Positions 1 through 8,555 of a DNA stretch of 40,491 bases are shown here, piece after piece. The notes beneath the pieces were generated by a model. It was not told the DNA's origin. It saw nothing but the letters and a program-made list of their open reading frames with translations, and searched no databases. The DNA is taken from positions 1-40,491 of the forward strand of contig NZ_JARWOV010000047.1 in the NCBI RefSeq assembly GCF_029868855.1, written 5' to 3'. Source of the stretch: Nocardia carnea (GTDB lineage Bacteria > Actinomycetota > Actinomycetes > Mycobacteriales > Mycobacteriaceae). The position numbers and the translations under genes are program-made. Position 1 is the first letter of the stretch. Every line of letters starts with the position of its first letter.

Positions 1-184
1 AACGACGGCCTCCGGCCGGCGGCCTGGGGGCGCTACACCAACCTTCCCAACCAAGGGAAAACAGCGCGCACACTTTCAAACACTCGTGTACCGTACCGTT
101 AAACAGCGGCACATAGAACAACGGGCCCACACATAATGATTCGCCGTAGAAGTTCTATACCGCCCGAAGGAACGGAAGACGATC

Positions 185-493
185 ATGACCATCGCTCGCA
201 CCCACGGACTGGTGAAGAAAATCGCCGCGGCAGTCGCCCTGACCGGCGCACTCGTCCTGGCGCCCGCCACCCTGACAACCCAGGTGGCCCAAGCCGACGT
301 CGGCCACAGCACCCGCGGTGATTCACACCCGGGTAACGGCACATACAACGACACCCATTCGATTCCCGCCGATACCAGCAACCGCAGCGAGCCGGTGCAC
401 GCGATCCCCGCACATCGCAGCGAGACCTACGACGGCGACGGAGTCTTCCACGATATCTGCGCGTACAAGCCGTACTTCTACGCCTGTAGGTGA
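185..493 (+). CDS. small secreted protein of unknown function
   Basis: I do not recognise a family. The 102-residue product has a clear Sec signal peptide: a basic start (THGLVKK), a hydrophobic core at about residues 13-30, and an AQA site at residues 35-37 where signal peptidase I would cut. The mature part is about 65 residues, polar and rich in His, Asn, Ser and Asp. It has only two cysteines, Cys92 and Cys101, flanking an aromatic stretch (YKPYFY), so one disulfide after export is plausible. A purine-rich GGAAG lies just upstream of the ATG. It converges with the large regulator, whose stop is 13 bases beyond its own. The signal peptide is well supported; the role is unknown. Confidence 0.72.
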   Translation: MTIARTHGLVKKIAAAVALTGALVLAPATLTTQVAQADVGHSTRGDSHPGNGTYNDTHSIPADTSNRSEPVHAIPAHRSETYDGDGVFHDICAYKPYFYACR

Positions 494-506
494 GCCGGAT
501 GCGGCC

Positions 507-3026
507 TTACCCTGATCCCGGTTCCCGGCGCCGGCCCCGCCGACCGGCGCCGGCCCGTTCGGAATCGACGGCGGCGGCCAGCTCGTCCGGAACATGACCG
601 GCGATCTCGCGGCGCGAGCCGATGAGCAACTTCTGCCGGATACTGGCGACCTGTGCGTCCACGGTGCGCACCGAACTCCCCCGCCGCTCGGCGATGGCGC
701 TGTTCGTCCAGCCCGCGGCGGCCAGCACCGCGACCGCGCGTTCGGCCGGTGACAGCACATCCCAGCGCTCGGGACCCGGTACGGCGGGCACCACGACCGG
801 GTCCGCCACGATCGGCCAGCTGTGCCGGAGATATTGCTGAACCATCGTGCTGCCCGGCCGGTACTGCCGGCCGCGGCGTTCGGCCGCCGCGACCTCCCCC
901 GGCCCCATGATCGCCGCGGCAACCGCCGTCGCCCGGCGCACACCCCGCGCCATCATCGGGACTCGTTCGACATTGATACCCATCGAGCGGTGGCAAGCTC
1001 GGAAAACACCGGCCAGCCACGCCAGTTCACCGGCCCGCGCGTACACGGCGGCCGGTGTACCCACCGCTGCGGGATCGCCGGACAGCACATGAGTGAGCAC
1101 GACCATGCATACGCCGACCGACCACGAGGCCTTCCAGGTATCCCCGACGGCGAACCGCCCGGACACCACCGCGTACGCCGGTTGCAGTGCCGACGCCGGC
1201 TCGGCCGACCGTGCCAGCGCCAGCGCGCGCGCTACCTGGGCCCAGTGCACCGAGAGCGCCGATTCCACGGCCAACGAACGGTCCAGGTGCGCGCGGGTGT
1301 ACGCGTCGGCCTGCGCCGGCTCACCGAGCATCGCCGCCGCCAATGCGGTGAACACCCGGGCGCGTTCGATTCCGATCCGGTCCCCCAGCTCGGTGAACTT
1401 ACGGTCCGCGCGGTCCAGCACTGGCACGGCACGGGGGTCCAGTTGGAACAGCATGAGTTCCAGGCCCCTTATCCATTCCACCGAAGGCGGCAACCCGATA
1501 TCGGTTTCGGGATCCCGGCGCCACGAATCGTCCCCGGCCCGCCCGGGCAGCCATCCGGCCACACAGTCGTTCAACAGCCGGCCGGCACGCTCGCTGTCGC
1601 CCTCCCACAGGCTGAACCAGCCCAGCAGTGCGGTGGCACGGACCCGGTGCGGGTTGTCGGTACGGTCCCGCGTGACCTCGAGCGCCGCGGCGGTCAGCCG
1701 GGAGAGCGCACAACTACCGCCGTTCACGAACGGCACCCAGACCGACAACAGCACCGAAGCCGTTTCCAGACCGATCAATGCCTCGCCGGGATCGGCCAAT
1801 CCGGTTTCGATTCCGATCAAGATATCGTCCCACGAGGTGCGCGCCCAGGACAGCCACGTTTCTTCCTCGGGTCCATACCAGCGCGAACGGGCCTCGGCCA
1901 CCCGATCCCGGTAGTACCGCCGGTGGCGGCCGGCCAGCCGTGCCGATTCGCCCGGATCGCGCCGCAGCCGGTCACCGGCGAAAAGGCGCACACTCTCCAC
2001 GAGATACCAGCGCACACTGTTCTCGGTGCGGAAGGTGGAGACCAGTGAGCGTTCGGCCAGCCGCTCCAGTAGTGGCGCCACCCGCTCAGGCGGTAACAGC
2101 TCGTCGGCACAGACCGCGGCGACGGCATCCAGTTCGACACCGTTGCGCTGCGGTTCCACCCCATCGGTCTCGTATCCGGCTGCGAAGACCGACATCCGGC
2201 ACAGCAGGAGTTGCTCATCGGCGGAGCACAGATCGAACGACCAGGCGATCACATCGAAAACACCGCGGTGGCGCCGCTCACTGCCCGATCGGATGCTCTG
2301 TGACCAGCGCATCCGCTGATCGTCGGCGCCGCCGGTGAGTTCGGCCAGCACCATGGCCGGCGGCTGGTGCCGAAGCCGCGCCGCGGCCAGCCGGATGAGC
2401 AGCGGAGAATGCTCGACCCGGCGGCAGATGCGGCGCACGATCGCGAGCTGGCCGGGTTCGTCGGATACGGGGCGACCGGTGAGTTCGGCACGCTGGCGGA
2501 ACAATTCCAGCGATTGCTCCGGAGACAGCGGCCCCACCGCGACGAGGTATTCGTCGGCCCAGCCGATGGGTTCGCGGCTGGTGGCCAGAATCGTCAGGTC
2601 CGACGTGCCGGAGAGCAGGTCGATCACCACCCGGCCCACCGCCGCCAGCACGTGTTCACAGTTGTCCAGGACCAGGACGGCGCGGTCGCCCCGTACACCG
2701 GTTCGCCCGGGCACCCCGAGATCGAACGAGCACGGGTCGCTGATATCGGTGCGTACCACCGACCGCAGCACGTTCTCGGCCGAATTACCGCAGTCCCGGT
2801 CGAGTTCGGCCAGCCGGGCCCAGTACACGGGGCGACCCGGATCGATCCGCCGCAGCGCCTCGGCAGCCAGCCGCGTCTTACCGATACCGCCCGGACCGAC
2901 AAGCGTGATCAGCCGCGCCGCCGGCGAGTCCAGCAGGTCGTGTAGGCGTGCGAGTTCCCCTTCCCGACCGAAGAACTCGGTCGCGGATGCGGCGGGTACC
3001 GCACCATCCGGGTAGATCACCACCAT
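507..3026 (-). CDS. LuxR-family regulator with N-terminal NTPase (STAND-like)
   Basis: A predicted cytoplasmic transcription regulator of 839 residues. The N-terminal P-loop NTPase has Walker A GPGGIGKT at residues 44-51, Walker B (VLVLDNCEH) near 117-125 and a sensor-like LATSREP near 148-154, the pattern of AfsR/NB-ARC-like ATPases. A long alpha-helical, TPR-like middle follows. A LuxR/GerE helix-turn-helix starts near residue 758 (LSPAERAV, then TNSAIAERRGSSVRTVDAQV). Such proteins usually couple nucleotide state and an unknown ligand to DNA binding. No cognate biosynthetic cluster is adjacent, so the target is unknown. The ribosome-binding site before the ATG is weak, so the start could lie slightly further in; the P-loop sets a limit. 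Family confidence is high. Confidence 0.88.
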   Translation of the reverse strand: MVVIYPDGAVPAASATEFFGREGELARLHDLLDSPAARLITLVGPGGIGKTRLAAEALRRIDPGRPVYWARLAELDRDCGNSAENVLRSVVRTDISDPCSFDLGVPGRTGVRGDRAVLVLDNCEHVLAAVGRVVIDLLSGTSDLTILATSREPIGWADEYLVAVGPLSPEQSLELFRQRAELTGRPVSDEPGQLAIVRRICRRVEHSPLLIRLAAARLRHQPPAMVLAELTGGADDQRMRWSQSIRSGSERRHRGVFDVIAWSFDLCSADEQLLLCRMSVFAAGYETDGVEPQRNGVELDAVAAVCADELLPPERVAPLLERLAERSLVSTFRTENSVRWYLVESVRLFAGDRLRRDPGESARLAGRHRRYYRDRVAEARSRWYGPEEETWLSWARTSWDDILIGIETGLADPGEALIGLETASVLLSVWVPFVNGGSCALSRLTAAALEVTRDRTDNPHRVRATALLGWFSLWEGDSERAGRLLNDCVAGWLPGRAGDDSWRRDPETDIGLPPSVEWIRGLELMLFQLDPRAVPVLDRADRKFTELGDRIGIERARVFTALAAAMLGEPAQADAYTRAHLDRSLAVESALSVHWAQVARALALARSAEPASALQPAYAVVSGRFAVGDTWKASWSVGVCMVVLTHVLSGDPAAVGTPAAVYARAGELAWLAGVFRACHRSMGINVERVPMMARGVRRATAVAAAIMGPGEVAAAERRGRQYRPGSTMVQQYLRHSWPIVADPVVVPAVPGPERWDVLSPAERAVAVLAAAGWTNSAIAERRGSSVRTVDAQVASIRQKLLIGSRREIAGHVPDELAAAVDSERAGAGRRGRRREPGSG

Positions 3027-3113
3027 AGAGACGTAAATTAGTGCACGCGGAGGTCGGCCGTGCGGCGAACCCGTTCATTTACGGTTACCTGAGGTTGCGC
3101 TCAGGCGTAACGC

Positions 3114-3686
3114 TCAGCACAGCATCCGTTCCGGATGCCGGTAATGCATCTGTACCACCGCACTGTCGAAGGTCAGGACATCCACCAGACACAGTCCGGT
3201 GGTGTCGACCGGTGAGCGGAACAGCGGCACCCCGTCCCCGAGCAACATCGGATGGACGAACAGGCGGTATTCGTCGACCAGATCGTGTTCGATGAACGTT
3301 GCGGCCGTTTCGGCTCCGCCGAGCAGGACGATGTTCTGCCCGGCGGCTTTACGGCGCCGCACCTCGGCAACGAAGCCGGGGCCGAGGACCTCGGTGTTCC
3401 AGGACGGATCCCGGAGCGTCCGGCTGACCACGAGTTTGGGAATCGCTCGCCAGAACCGCGCGAATTCCACATAGAACGGCGAAACCGGGGTGAGATCGGC
3501 GGTCGGCCAGAATGCCGCCATGATGTCGTAGGTCTTACGCCCGTACAGCAGAACGTCGGCCTGCCGGAGTTCACTCAGGTACCGGGTACAGAGTTCCTCG
3601 TCGACGACCGGCCAGTGGACCGCCTCGTCGGGGCCCTCGGCGAACCCGTCGAGGGATATCTGCATCCACAGCGTCACACTTCCCAT
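3114..3686 (-). CDS. dihydrofolate reductase-fold (RibD C-terminal family) protein
   Basis: A 190-residue protein of the RibD C-terminal/DHFR-like family, which are NADPH-binding reductases of mostly unknown substrate. Family features include the opening beta strand MGSVTLWMQISLDGF, the motif YGRKTYD, and the nucleotide-binding stretch LLGGAETAATF followed by DEYRLFVHPMLLGDG. The frame stays open upstream to 3869, but the added 61 residues do not resemble the family, so I place the start at the ATG before GSVTLW. It is a single gene lying tail-first against the start region of the LuxR-type regulator. The real substrate cannot be read from sequence; this is not expected to be the housekeeping folate enzyme. 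Confidence 0.82.
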   Translation of the reverse strand: MGSVTLWMQISLDGFAEGPDEAVHWPVVDEELCTRYLSELRQADVLLYGRKTYDIMAAFWPTADLTPVSPFYVEFARFWRAIPKLVVSRTLRDPSWNTEVLGPGFVAEVRRRKAAGQNIVLLGGAETAATFIEHDLVDEYRLFVHPMLLGDGVPLFRSPVDTTGLCLVDVLTFDSAVVQMHYRHPERMLC

Positions 3687-3908
3687 TGCCCATGCCTCAT
3701 CTACCGCGTCGGGACCAGGCAGCAGATTGTGCCCGTACCGCGGGAACCGCGCATCGGTATCGGCCGGAAACATACTTAGGTATATGGACGCCGGCAGTCT
3801 ATGGGTATATCGACGCGGAAACTGGAGCGCCACCGCCGAATGTACCGTCACCGAACGAAACATCGCCACATTCGTTCCCAGCGCGGAGAAGAGGGCAATA
3901 GGCCGGAT

Positions 3909-4664
3909 TCAGCTGTCGGCAGGCAGTTCGGACAACTCGCTGTCACTTTCGATGTAGTGCGCGACGAACCGGTTGACCAGGTCGGCGGCCGCCTTTCCCG
4001 GTAGCGTCCGCGCCAATTGGAGCTGACCGGTCAGCTCCGCCAGATCCGCGGCGTTCTGCTCCGATTCCCGGTACTTCTGCCAGGCGGTGCGATGGAACAG
4101 ATCGACGAACCGGCGTGCCATCCGGTCACAATCGGACCGCATCCGTTCCAGTTCGCCCAGAACTTCCGCGTCGGGCACCCCTGCCGCCGCCAACTGCTCG
4201 GCCATCCGGATGAGCTGCCGATCGGCGGGCCGATAAGTGGCGGCATCCACCGGCTCGTACAAACCGATGGCCACGATCCGCGCCAGCCCGTTGGGTACCG
4301 ACGCGTACCGTTCCTGCAGCTCGGTCGCCGGAATGGTATCGGGAGGCGGAGCCGGTACCCCGGCCGACGGCTCTCCGGGTTCCGCACCGCCGAGCAACGC
4401 GCCGACGCCGAGGATATCGCCCAGATCGTCACCGCGGTCCCACGCGTTGAGCAGCTCCTTGATGCCGTTGAGCTTGATCCCCCTGTCCAGCAACCTGCTG
4501 ATCGTGCGCACGCGATTGAGGTGATCGGGACTGTAGTAGCCTGTCCGCCCCTTTACCTGCGGTGGGGGCAGAACCCCCCGTTCGTGATAAACCCGCAGGC
4601 TGCGCACGGTCGTACCGGCGGCGCGCGCCAGTTCATCGATCGTGTACTCCACACCAGCAGCCAT
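3909..4664 (-). CDS. MerR-family transcriptional regulator
   Basis: A 251-residue regulator. Residues 6-75 form a MerR winged helix: YTIDELARAAGTTVRSLRVYHERGVLPPP, then GYYSPDHLNRVRTISRLLDRG. These proteins bind spacer regions of promoters as dimers. The C-terminal half (about 90-251) is helical with no cysteine or histidine cluster, so it is not a metal sensor of the classic type; its effector is unknown. It lies downstream of the WhiB gene on the same strand, 87 bases apart, and could share its transcript. Confidence 0.85.
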   Translation of the reverse strand: MAAGVEYTIDELARAAGTTVRSLRVYHERGVLPPPQVKGRTGYYSPDHLNRVRTISRLLDRGIKLNGIKELLNAWDRGDDLGDILGVGALLGGAEPGEPSAGVPAPPPDTIPATELQERYASVPNGLARIVAIGLYEPVDAATYRPADRQLIRMAEQLAAAGVPDAEVLGELERMRSDCDRMARRFVDLFHRTAWQKYRESEQNAADLAELTGQLQLARTLPGKAAADLVNRFVAHYIESDSELSELPADS

Positions 4665-4751
4665 ACATCAAGGAAACCACATCGAAACGATAACCAGCCG
4701 CGCTGGACACAACCGAAACGTCCGATTCGTCCCGAGTTGGCCGAGGATTCG

Positions 4752-5048
4752 TCAATTAGTTGCTCTCCGACCGGCGGTACGTTGGGCATGGGTGCGTCGT
4801 TCGTCTTCCGACATGCCGCCCCAGACGCCGTACGGTTCACCCACCGCCAGCGCGTAACTGCGGCAACTGTCCAGCACCGGACAGGCGTCACAGATCTGCT
4901 TCGCCCGGCGCACCCGGGCGGCGCGAGCCCGGCCGCGCTCGCCCTCGGGATGGAAGAACACCGTCGATTCCAGACCGCGGCAGGACCCGAGCAGCTGCCA
5001 GTCCCATACCTCGGCGGCTGGGCGCCGATACGGGATCACGGTGGCCAT
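4752..5048 (-). CDS. WhiB-family iron-sulfur regulator, WhiB3-like
   Basis: A 98-residue WhiB-like protein. It shows the four cluster cysteines Cys23, Cys53, Cys56 and Cys62 and the GVWGG turn at residues 74-78 that contacts sigma factor. These proteins hold a 4Fe-4S cluster that senses NO, O2 or redox state and act with the housekeeping sigma factor. The segments WDWQLLGSCRG, FFHPEGERGRAR and GEPYGVWGGMSE resemble mycobacterial WhiB3 more than WhiB1, as recalled. The start is set by AGGAG seven bases before ATG (5056-5060 on the reverse strand); an upstream in-frame start lacks this. An iron-box-like sequence lies in the upstream region. Confidence 0.9.
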   Translation of the reverse strand: MATVIPYRRPAAEVWDWQLLGSCRGLESTVFFHPEGERGRARAARVRRAKQICDACPVLDSCRSYALAVGEPYGVWGGMSEDERRTHAQRTAGRRATN

Positions 5049-5074
5049 ATAGAAACTCCTTACCCGCAATTTTG

Positions 5075-5087
5075 TAGGCCAGCCTAA
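5075..5087 (-). promoter_or_regulatory. possible IdeR/DtxR half-site upstream of whiB
   Basis: The stretch TAGGCCAGCCTAA lies 27-39 bases before the WhiB start codon. It matches one side of the DtxR/IdeR iron box (core AGGCTAACCTAA) at 10 of 12 bases. The other arm is poor, giving about 12 of 19 overall. If real, it would link this redox regulator to iron status. Confidence 0.3.
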
Positions 5088-5194
5088 TTACTCCCCACCT
5101 TTGGGAATCGACTTTCCGAGGGCGTCTCGCGGCTTCCCGGCAGTGGCGAATCCGGTTTTCACCCGACTCGGCGAAACAGTCTTATTCTGCGGAT

Positions 5195-5313
5195 ATGAGC
5201 GAGCTACCGGGGGCACGGATAACCGTCGGGGAGCGCGAACGCGCGTTGCGGGAGCTCGCCGAACATCTGGGCGCGGGCCGGTTGACACTCGACGACTACG
5301 AGGACCGCGCCGT
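5195..5313 (+). pseudogene. DUF1707 protein, N-terminal fragment cut at a homopolymer
   Basis: About 40 residues are readable (start MSELPGARITVGERERAL, then LAEHLGAGRLTLDDYEDRAV). This is the typical start of actinobacterial DUF1707 proteins, which usually continue with an alanine-rich helix and often membrane segments. Here the frame enters a run of 7 G and 23 C. Beyond it, the frame of this start reads as low-quality sequence overlapping the transporter gene, and no DUF1707 continuation is found in any frame. The gene is either truncated in the genome or, more likely, cut by an assembly join. Confidence 0.7.
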
Positions 5314-5343
5314 GGGGGGGCCCCCCCCCCCCCCCCCCCCCCC
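5314..5343. repeat. G7-C23 homopolymer tract (likely assembly artefact)
   Basis: Seven G followed by 23 C, with no interruption. It splits a recognisable coding domain and joins it to unrelated sequence. Poly-G read tails from two-colour Illumina chemistry, meeting tail to tail in an assembly, would give this G-run/C-run form. A true phase-variation tract is the alternative, but those are normally a single homopolymer inside an intact gene. Confidence 0.9.
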
Positions 5344-5540
5344 ACGCCGGGCTGTGGCCGCTGGGACAACCGGATTTTCGTACCGGCACCGCGCCGGTAC
5401 GCCCGGCCTTCGCGAACGCCCGCGCCGGTACGAATCGGCCCGCGCCGTATCGCGACAGGCAGCCGGACCCCCGTTCCGATTCGCACTACGCTCTCTCGGA
5501 GTACCGGATTCACATTCCGGCCGAAGCGAGGGGGTCGCCG

Positions 5541-7019
5541 ATGCGACAAGTGCTCAGAGGCGTGGTGCTGTCTCTGCTAGTGGTGCTCGCCGGGGCTACG
5601 CACGCAGGCGTGGCGACGGCGCAGGATCCCGGCCGGCCGGTGGTGAAGGTCGGTACCGAAGGCACCTATCCGCCGTTCTCGTTCCACGATCCCGGCAACC
5701 GGCAGCTGACCGGCTACGACGTCGACGTGATCCGGGCGATCGCCGACCGGGCCGGATGGGAACTCGAATTCGTCGAAACACAGTGGGACGCGATCTTTCC
5801 CGCACTGGATTCCGGCCGGATCGATGTCATCGCCAACCAGGTCTCGGTCAACGACGAGCGCCGGGCGAAGTACGGGCTGTCGGACACATATACCTATTCC
5901 CGCGGCGTGATCGTCCGGCGCACCGGCGACGAGCAGATCCGGACCCTGGACGATCTGGCCGGGCGCACCACCGCGCAGTCCAGCACCAGCAACTGGGCCC
6001 AGGTCGCGCGGGACGCCGGCGCCCGTGTCGAAGCGGTCGAAGGGTTCGCACAGGCGGCAGCGCTGCTCACCCAGGGGCGCGTCGACGCGATCGTCAACGA
6101 CAACATCGCCGTGCTCGACTACCTGGCCAGTACCGGGGCCACGGATATCGAGATCGTGGGCGACGCCGGAGCGGAGACCAGCGAGCAGGTCCTCGCGTTC
6201 CGCAAGGACGACACAGCGTTGCTCGACCAGGCGAACCGGGCGATCGCCGCGCTGGCGGCCGACGGCACGCTCGCCACCATCTCCCAGAAGTATTTCCGGG
6301 CCGATGTCTCGATACCCGACGGCGGCACCGCCGACCTGTCCGAGGGACGCGGCCCCCGCAGCACCTGGGAAGTGCTGCAGGGGGCGGCGTGGCCGATGTT
6401 CGTCGGGCTGGTGAAGGTGACGGTCCCGCTGACCGCGCTGAGTTTCGCCATCGGGCTCGTGCTCGCGCTGCTGGTAGCGCTGGCGCGGATATCGTCCTAT
6501 CGGCTCCTCGCCGGTCCGGCCCGCGCGTTCATTTCGATCATTCGCGGTACGCCGCTGCTGGTGCAGTTGTTCATCGTCTTCTACGGGCTACCGCAGATCG
6601 GGTTGAAGTTCGATCCGTTCATCGCGGCGGTGATCGCGTTCAGTCTCAATGTCGCCGGCTATGCGGCCGAGGTGATCCGGTCGGCGATTCTGGCGGTGCC
6701 GAAGGGTCAGTTCGAGGCGGCGGCGACGGTCGGGCTCGGGTATGCGCAGACGCTGCGTCGTATCGTCCTCCCGCAGGCGACCAGAACGGCGGTGCCACCG
6801 CTGTCCAACACCCTTCTCTCCCTACTCAAGGACACCTCGCTGGGCTCGGTGGTGCTGCTCACCGAACTGTTCCGGGAGGCCCAGCTCGCGGCGGCCGAGA
6901 GCAATGACTTCCTCGCGCTGTACACGTTCGCCGCGCTGTACTACTGGGTGATCTGTGTAGCCCTCTCCGCCGGACAGAAACGACTGGAGACCCGACTCGA
7001 CAGGTATGTGGCCAAATGA
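5541..7019 (+). CDS. polar amino-acid ABC transporter, substrate-binding/permease fusion
   Basis: A 492-residue fusion. Residues 1-27 are a signal peptide (ending near GVATAQ). Residues 33-255 form a periplasmic-type binding domain of the SBP family 3 (VGTEGTYPPFSF, GYDVDVIRAIADRAG, FPALDSGRIDVIANQ). Residues about 275-492 form the inner-membrane permease of the HisM type, with the coupling loop APARAFISIIRGTPLLVQL-like segment and EAAATVGLGYAQTLRRIVLPQA, which docks on the ATPase. It probably imports a polar or cyclic amino acid such as cystine or glutamine; the exact ligand is inferred only. The next gene, the ATPase, overlaps by ATGA. Sequence just upstream is unreliable because of the homopolymer, so the promoter cannot be judged. 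Confidence 0.9.
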   Translation: MRQVLRGVVLSLLVVLAGATHAGVATAQDPGRPVVKVGTEGTYPPFSFHDPGNRQLTGYDVDVIRAIADRAGWELEFVETQWDAIFPALDSGRIDVIANQVSVNDERRAKYGLSDTYTYSRGVIVRRTGDEQIRTLDDLAGRTTAQSSTSNWAQVARDAGARVEAVEGFAQAAALLTQGRVDAIVNDNIAVLDYLASTGATDIEIVGDAGAETSEQVLAFRKDDTALLDQANRAIAALAADGTLATISQKYFRADVSIPDGGTADLSEGRGPRSTWEVLQGAAWPMFVGLVKVTVPLTALSFAIGLVLALLVALARISSYRLLAGPARAFISIIRGTPLLVQLFIVFYGLPQIGLKFDPFIAAVIAFSLNVAGYAAEVIRSAILAVPKGQFEAAATVGLGYAQTLRRIVLPQATRTAVPPLSNTLLSLLKDTSLGSVVLLTELFREAQLAAAESNDFLALYTFAALYYWVICVALSAGQKRLETRLDRYVAK

Positions 7020-7807
7020 CCGACACCACTGAGCACAACGCCGAACCTGCCCGAATCCGGGTGCGGGGCCTGGAGAAATCCTTCGGCGACCGACAGGTGC
7101 TGCGCGGTATCGACTTCGAATCCCGGCGCGGCACCTCGACCGTCCTGCTGGGCCCCTCGGGATCGGGCAAGACCACCGTGTTGCGCTCCCTCAATGCACT
7201 CGATATCCCCGAGCGCGGGGTGGTCGGCATCGACGATGTCGAGGTCGACTTCGCCCGGCTGCCCCGCGGCCGGGCCGGGCGCCGGGAGGCGAGCCGGCTA
7301 CGCGCCCAGAGCGGAATGGTTTTCCAGTCCCACAACCTGTTCCCGCACCGCACGGTGCTGGAGAACATCATCGAAGGCCCCGTCGTCGCCCAGCAGCGAC
7401 CCCGGGAGGAAGCCGTCGCCGCGGCCCGGACCCTCCTGGAGCAGGTGGGGCTCGGTGACCGCGCGGACGCCTATCCCTTCCAGCTTTCGGGCGGCCAGCA
7501 GCAGCGCGTCGGGATCGCCCGGGCGCTGGCCCTGAAACCGCAGGTGGTGCTGTTCGACGAGCCGACCTCGGCGCTGGACCCCGAATTGGTCGGCGAGGTG
7601 CTCGCGGTGATCAAGGATCTGGCCGCCCAGGACTGGACGATGGTGATCGTGACCCACGAGATCCGTTTCGCCCGGCAGGTAGCCGACCAGGTCCTGTTCC
7701 TCGACGAGGGAGCTATCGTCGAACGCGGCCCGGCCGACCAAGTGATCGGCGAACCCGGGGAAGAACGAACCCGCCGCTTCCTGAAACGCGTACTAGACCC
7801 TGGCTGA
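7016..7807 (+). CDS. polar amino-acid ABC transporter ATP-binding protein
   Basis: A 263-residue ABC ATPase that powers the preceding permease. It has Walker [10 protein letters not shown] near residues 44-52, a Q-loop ([12 protein letters not shown]), the signature [15 protein letters not shown], Walker [14 protein letters not shown] and the switch histidine in VIVTHEI. Length and motifs match the GlnQ/HisP group. The start overlaps the stop of the permease gene (ATGA), so the two are translationally coupled. Its last 90 or so bases recur in decayed form at about 13.46-13.56 kb. Confidence 0.93.
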   Translation: MTDTTEHNAEPARIRVRGLEKSFGDRQVLRGIDFESRRGTSTVLLGPSGSGKTTVLRSLNALDIPERGVVGIDDVEVDFARLPRGRAGRREASRLRAQSGMVFQSHNLFPHRTVLENIIEGPVVAQQRPREEAVAAARTLLEQVGLGDRADAYPFQLSGGQQQRVGIARALALKPQVVLFDEPTSALDPELVGEVLAVIKDLAAQDWTMVIVTHEIRFARQVADQVLFLDEGAIVERGPADQVIGEPGEERTRRFLKRVLDPG

Positions 7808-7813
7808 CGGTTA
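7716..7813 (+). repeat. direct repeat, left copy (3' end of ABC ATPase gene)
   Basis: This is the intact 3' end of the ABC ATPase gene, encoding roughly [12 protein letters not shown] to KRVLDPG and a few bases past the stop. A diverged copy lies at 13462-13558 in the same orientation. The best-matched part is GAAACGCGTACT followed by GAYCCYGGCTG. Confidence 0.65.
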
Positions 7814-7822
7814 TCGGCGGGA

Positions 7823-7881
7823 CAGGCGCCTCGGTCCCGCGACACACGGACGGTCCCAGTGTGGCGAGAGACCGACGCCTG
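7823..7881. terminator. large imperfect stem-loop after the ABC operon
   Basis: Bases 7823-7846 (starting CAGGCGCCTCGGTC) pair imperfectly with 7860-7881 (ending GACCGACGCCTG) around a 13-base loop. It sits 15 bases after the ATPase stop and before the converging mazF gene, where a bidirectional terminator is expected. No T-tract follows, which is common in actinobacteria. Confidence 0.45.
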
Positions 7882-8022
7882 GAGTCGTCCCCGGTCTCCA
7901 GCGTGCGTGCATGCAGGGCGGCGGAATTATGCCGATAAGCCAGCCCGCTGTGCAAGGTCCCGGCCGTCCCACCGGCTCCCCATCGAACGCCTCTACCTCC
8001 ACCCCCGAACCAAGCGCCGGCG

Positions 8023-8322
8023 CTAGATCAACTCGAACGCCGATCGGATTGCCGCGGTCAGATCCGGCTCAGCGTCGGCGTGAAGGTAACCGAGCAGGCG
8101 GCCGAGGGCGTCTTTCGGCACGGTCACGATGTTGTCGCAGGACACCACGCTGTCATGCTCCAGCCCGTTTCGAGGGCCCACGGGCAGCTCAGTGGACAGA
8201 CCCCGGATGGTGCTGGTGATCGGAGCGACGGTGACCCGCGCCAGGTAAGGGCGTACAGCGTCGCGGGTGAGCACCAGGACAGGGCATGTCTTATCCAGCC
8301 GCGCGAGGTGAATTGCCCTCAC
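8023..8322 (-). CDS. MazF/PemK-family endoribonuclease toxin (MazF3-like)
   Basis: A 99-residue toxin of the MazF/PemK fold, expected to cleave RNA at short sequence motifs when free of antitoxin. It has the family pattern RAIHLARLDKTCPVLVLTRD, then VTVAPITSTIRGLSTELPV, then GLEHDSVVSCDNIVTVP. This is very close in layout to mycobacterial MazF3 (as recalled), including the short N terminus and the PVL and SVVSCDN motifs that form the active groove. The start overlaps the antitoxin stop by four bases, giving tight coupling. It is full length with no visible damage, so it is likely functional. Confidence 0.88.
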   Translation of the reverse strand: MRAIHLARLDKTCPVLVLTRDAVRPYLARVTVAPITSTIRGLSTELPVGPRNGLEHDSVVSCDNIVTVPKDALGRLLGYLHADAEPDLTAAIRSAFELI

Positions 8323-8555
8323 TCTAGATCATCCATAGGCGTGCTCGCCGCATAGGTGGCGAGTGCGTCCATGTCGTCATCGACCAGGGCGCCGGCGAGA
8401 ATCGCGGCGTCACGCTCGGCGGTCCTGCGTAGCCGATCACGCTCTAGAGCCTGCTCGATGATGGCAGCGCGGCTCGGCGCCGCGCCACTGGAGACGGTGC
8501 GGTCGAGGTAGCGCACTGTGGCATCGGTGAGCCGAACCGATATCTGAGTACTCAT
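8319..8555 (-). CDS. MazE-like ribbon-helix-helix antitoxin
   Basis: A 78-residue antitoxin. Residues 3-45 form a ribbon-helix-helix (TQISVRLTDATVRYLD then SRAAIIEQALERDRLRR), which binds operator DNA as a dimer. The acidic tail (VDDDMDALATYAASTPMDDLE) is the part that would thread onto and block MazF. It is the first gene of the pair, with the toxin starting inside its stop codon. A GGTACC palindrome lies about 10 bases upstream of the ATG and could belong to an autoregulatory operator; that is only a suggestion. Confidence 0.85.
   Translation of the reverse strand: MSTQISVRLTDATVRYLDRTVSSGAAPSRAAIIEQALERDRLRRTAERDAAILAGALVDDDMDALATYAASTPMDDLE

Noticed and set aside
5352..5540. Open frame continuous with the transporter start (LWPLGQPDF onward)
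   Set aside because: It could be a longer N terminus of the transporter, but the signal peptide begins at the ATG at 5541 and upstream sequence follows a suspect join.
5195..6907. A 570-codon frame running from the DUF1707 start through the transporter gene
   Set aside because: After the C-run it is an out-of-frame reading of the transporter gene, rich in Arg and Gly, with no domain.
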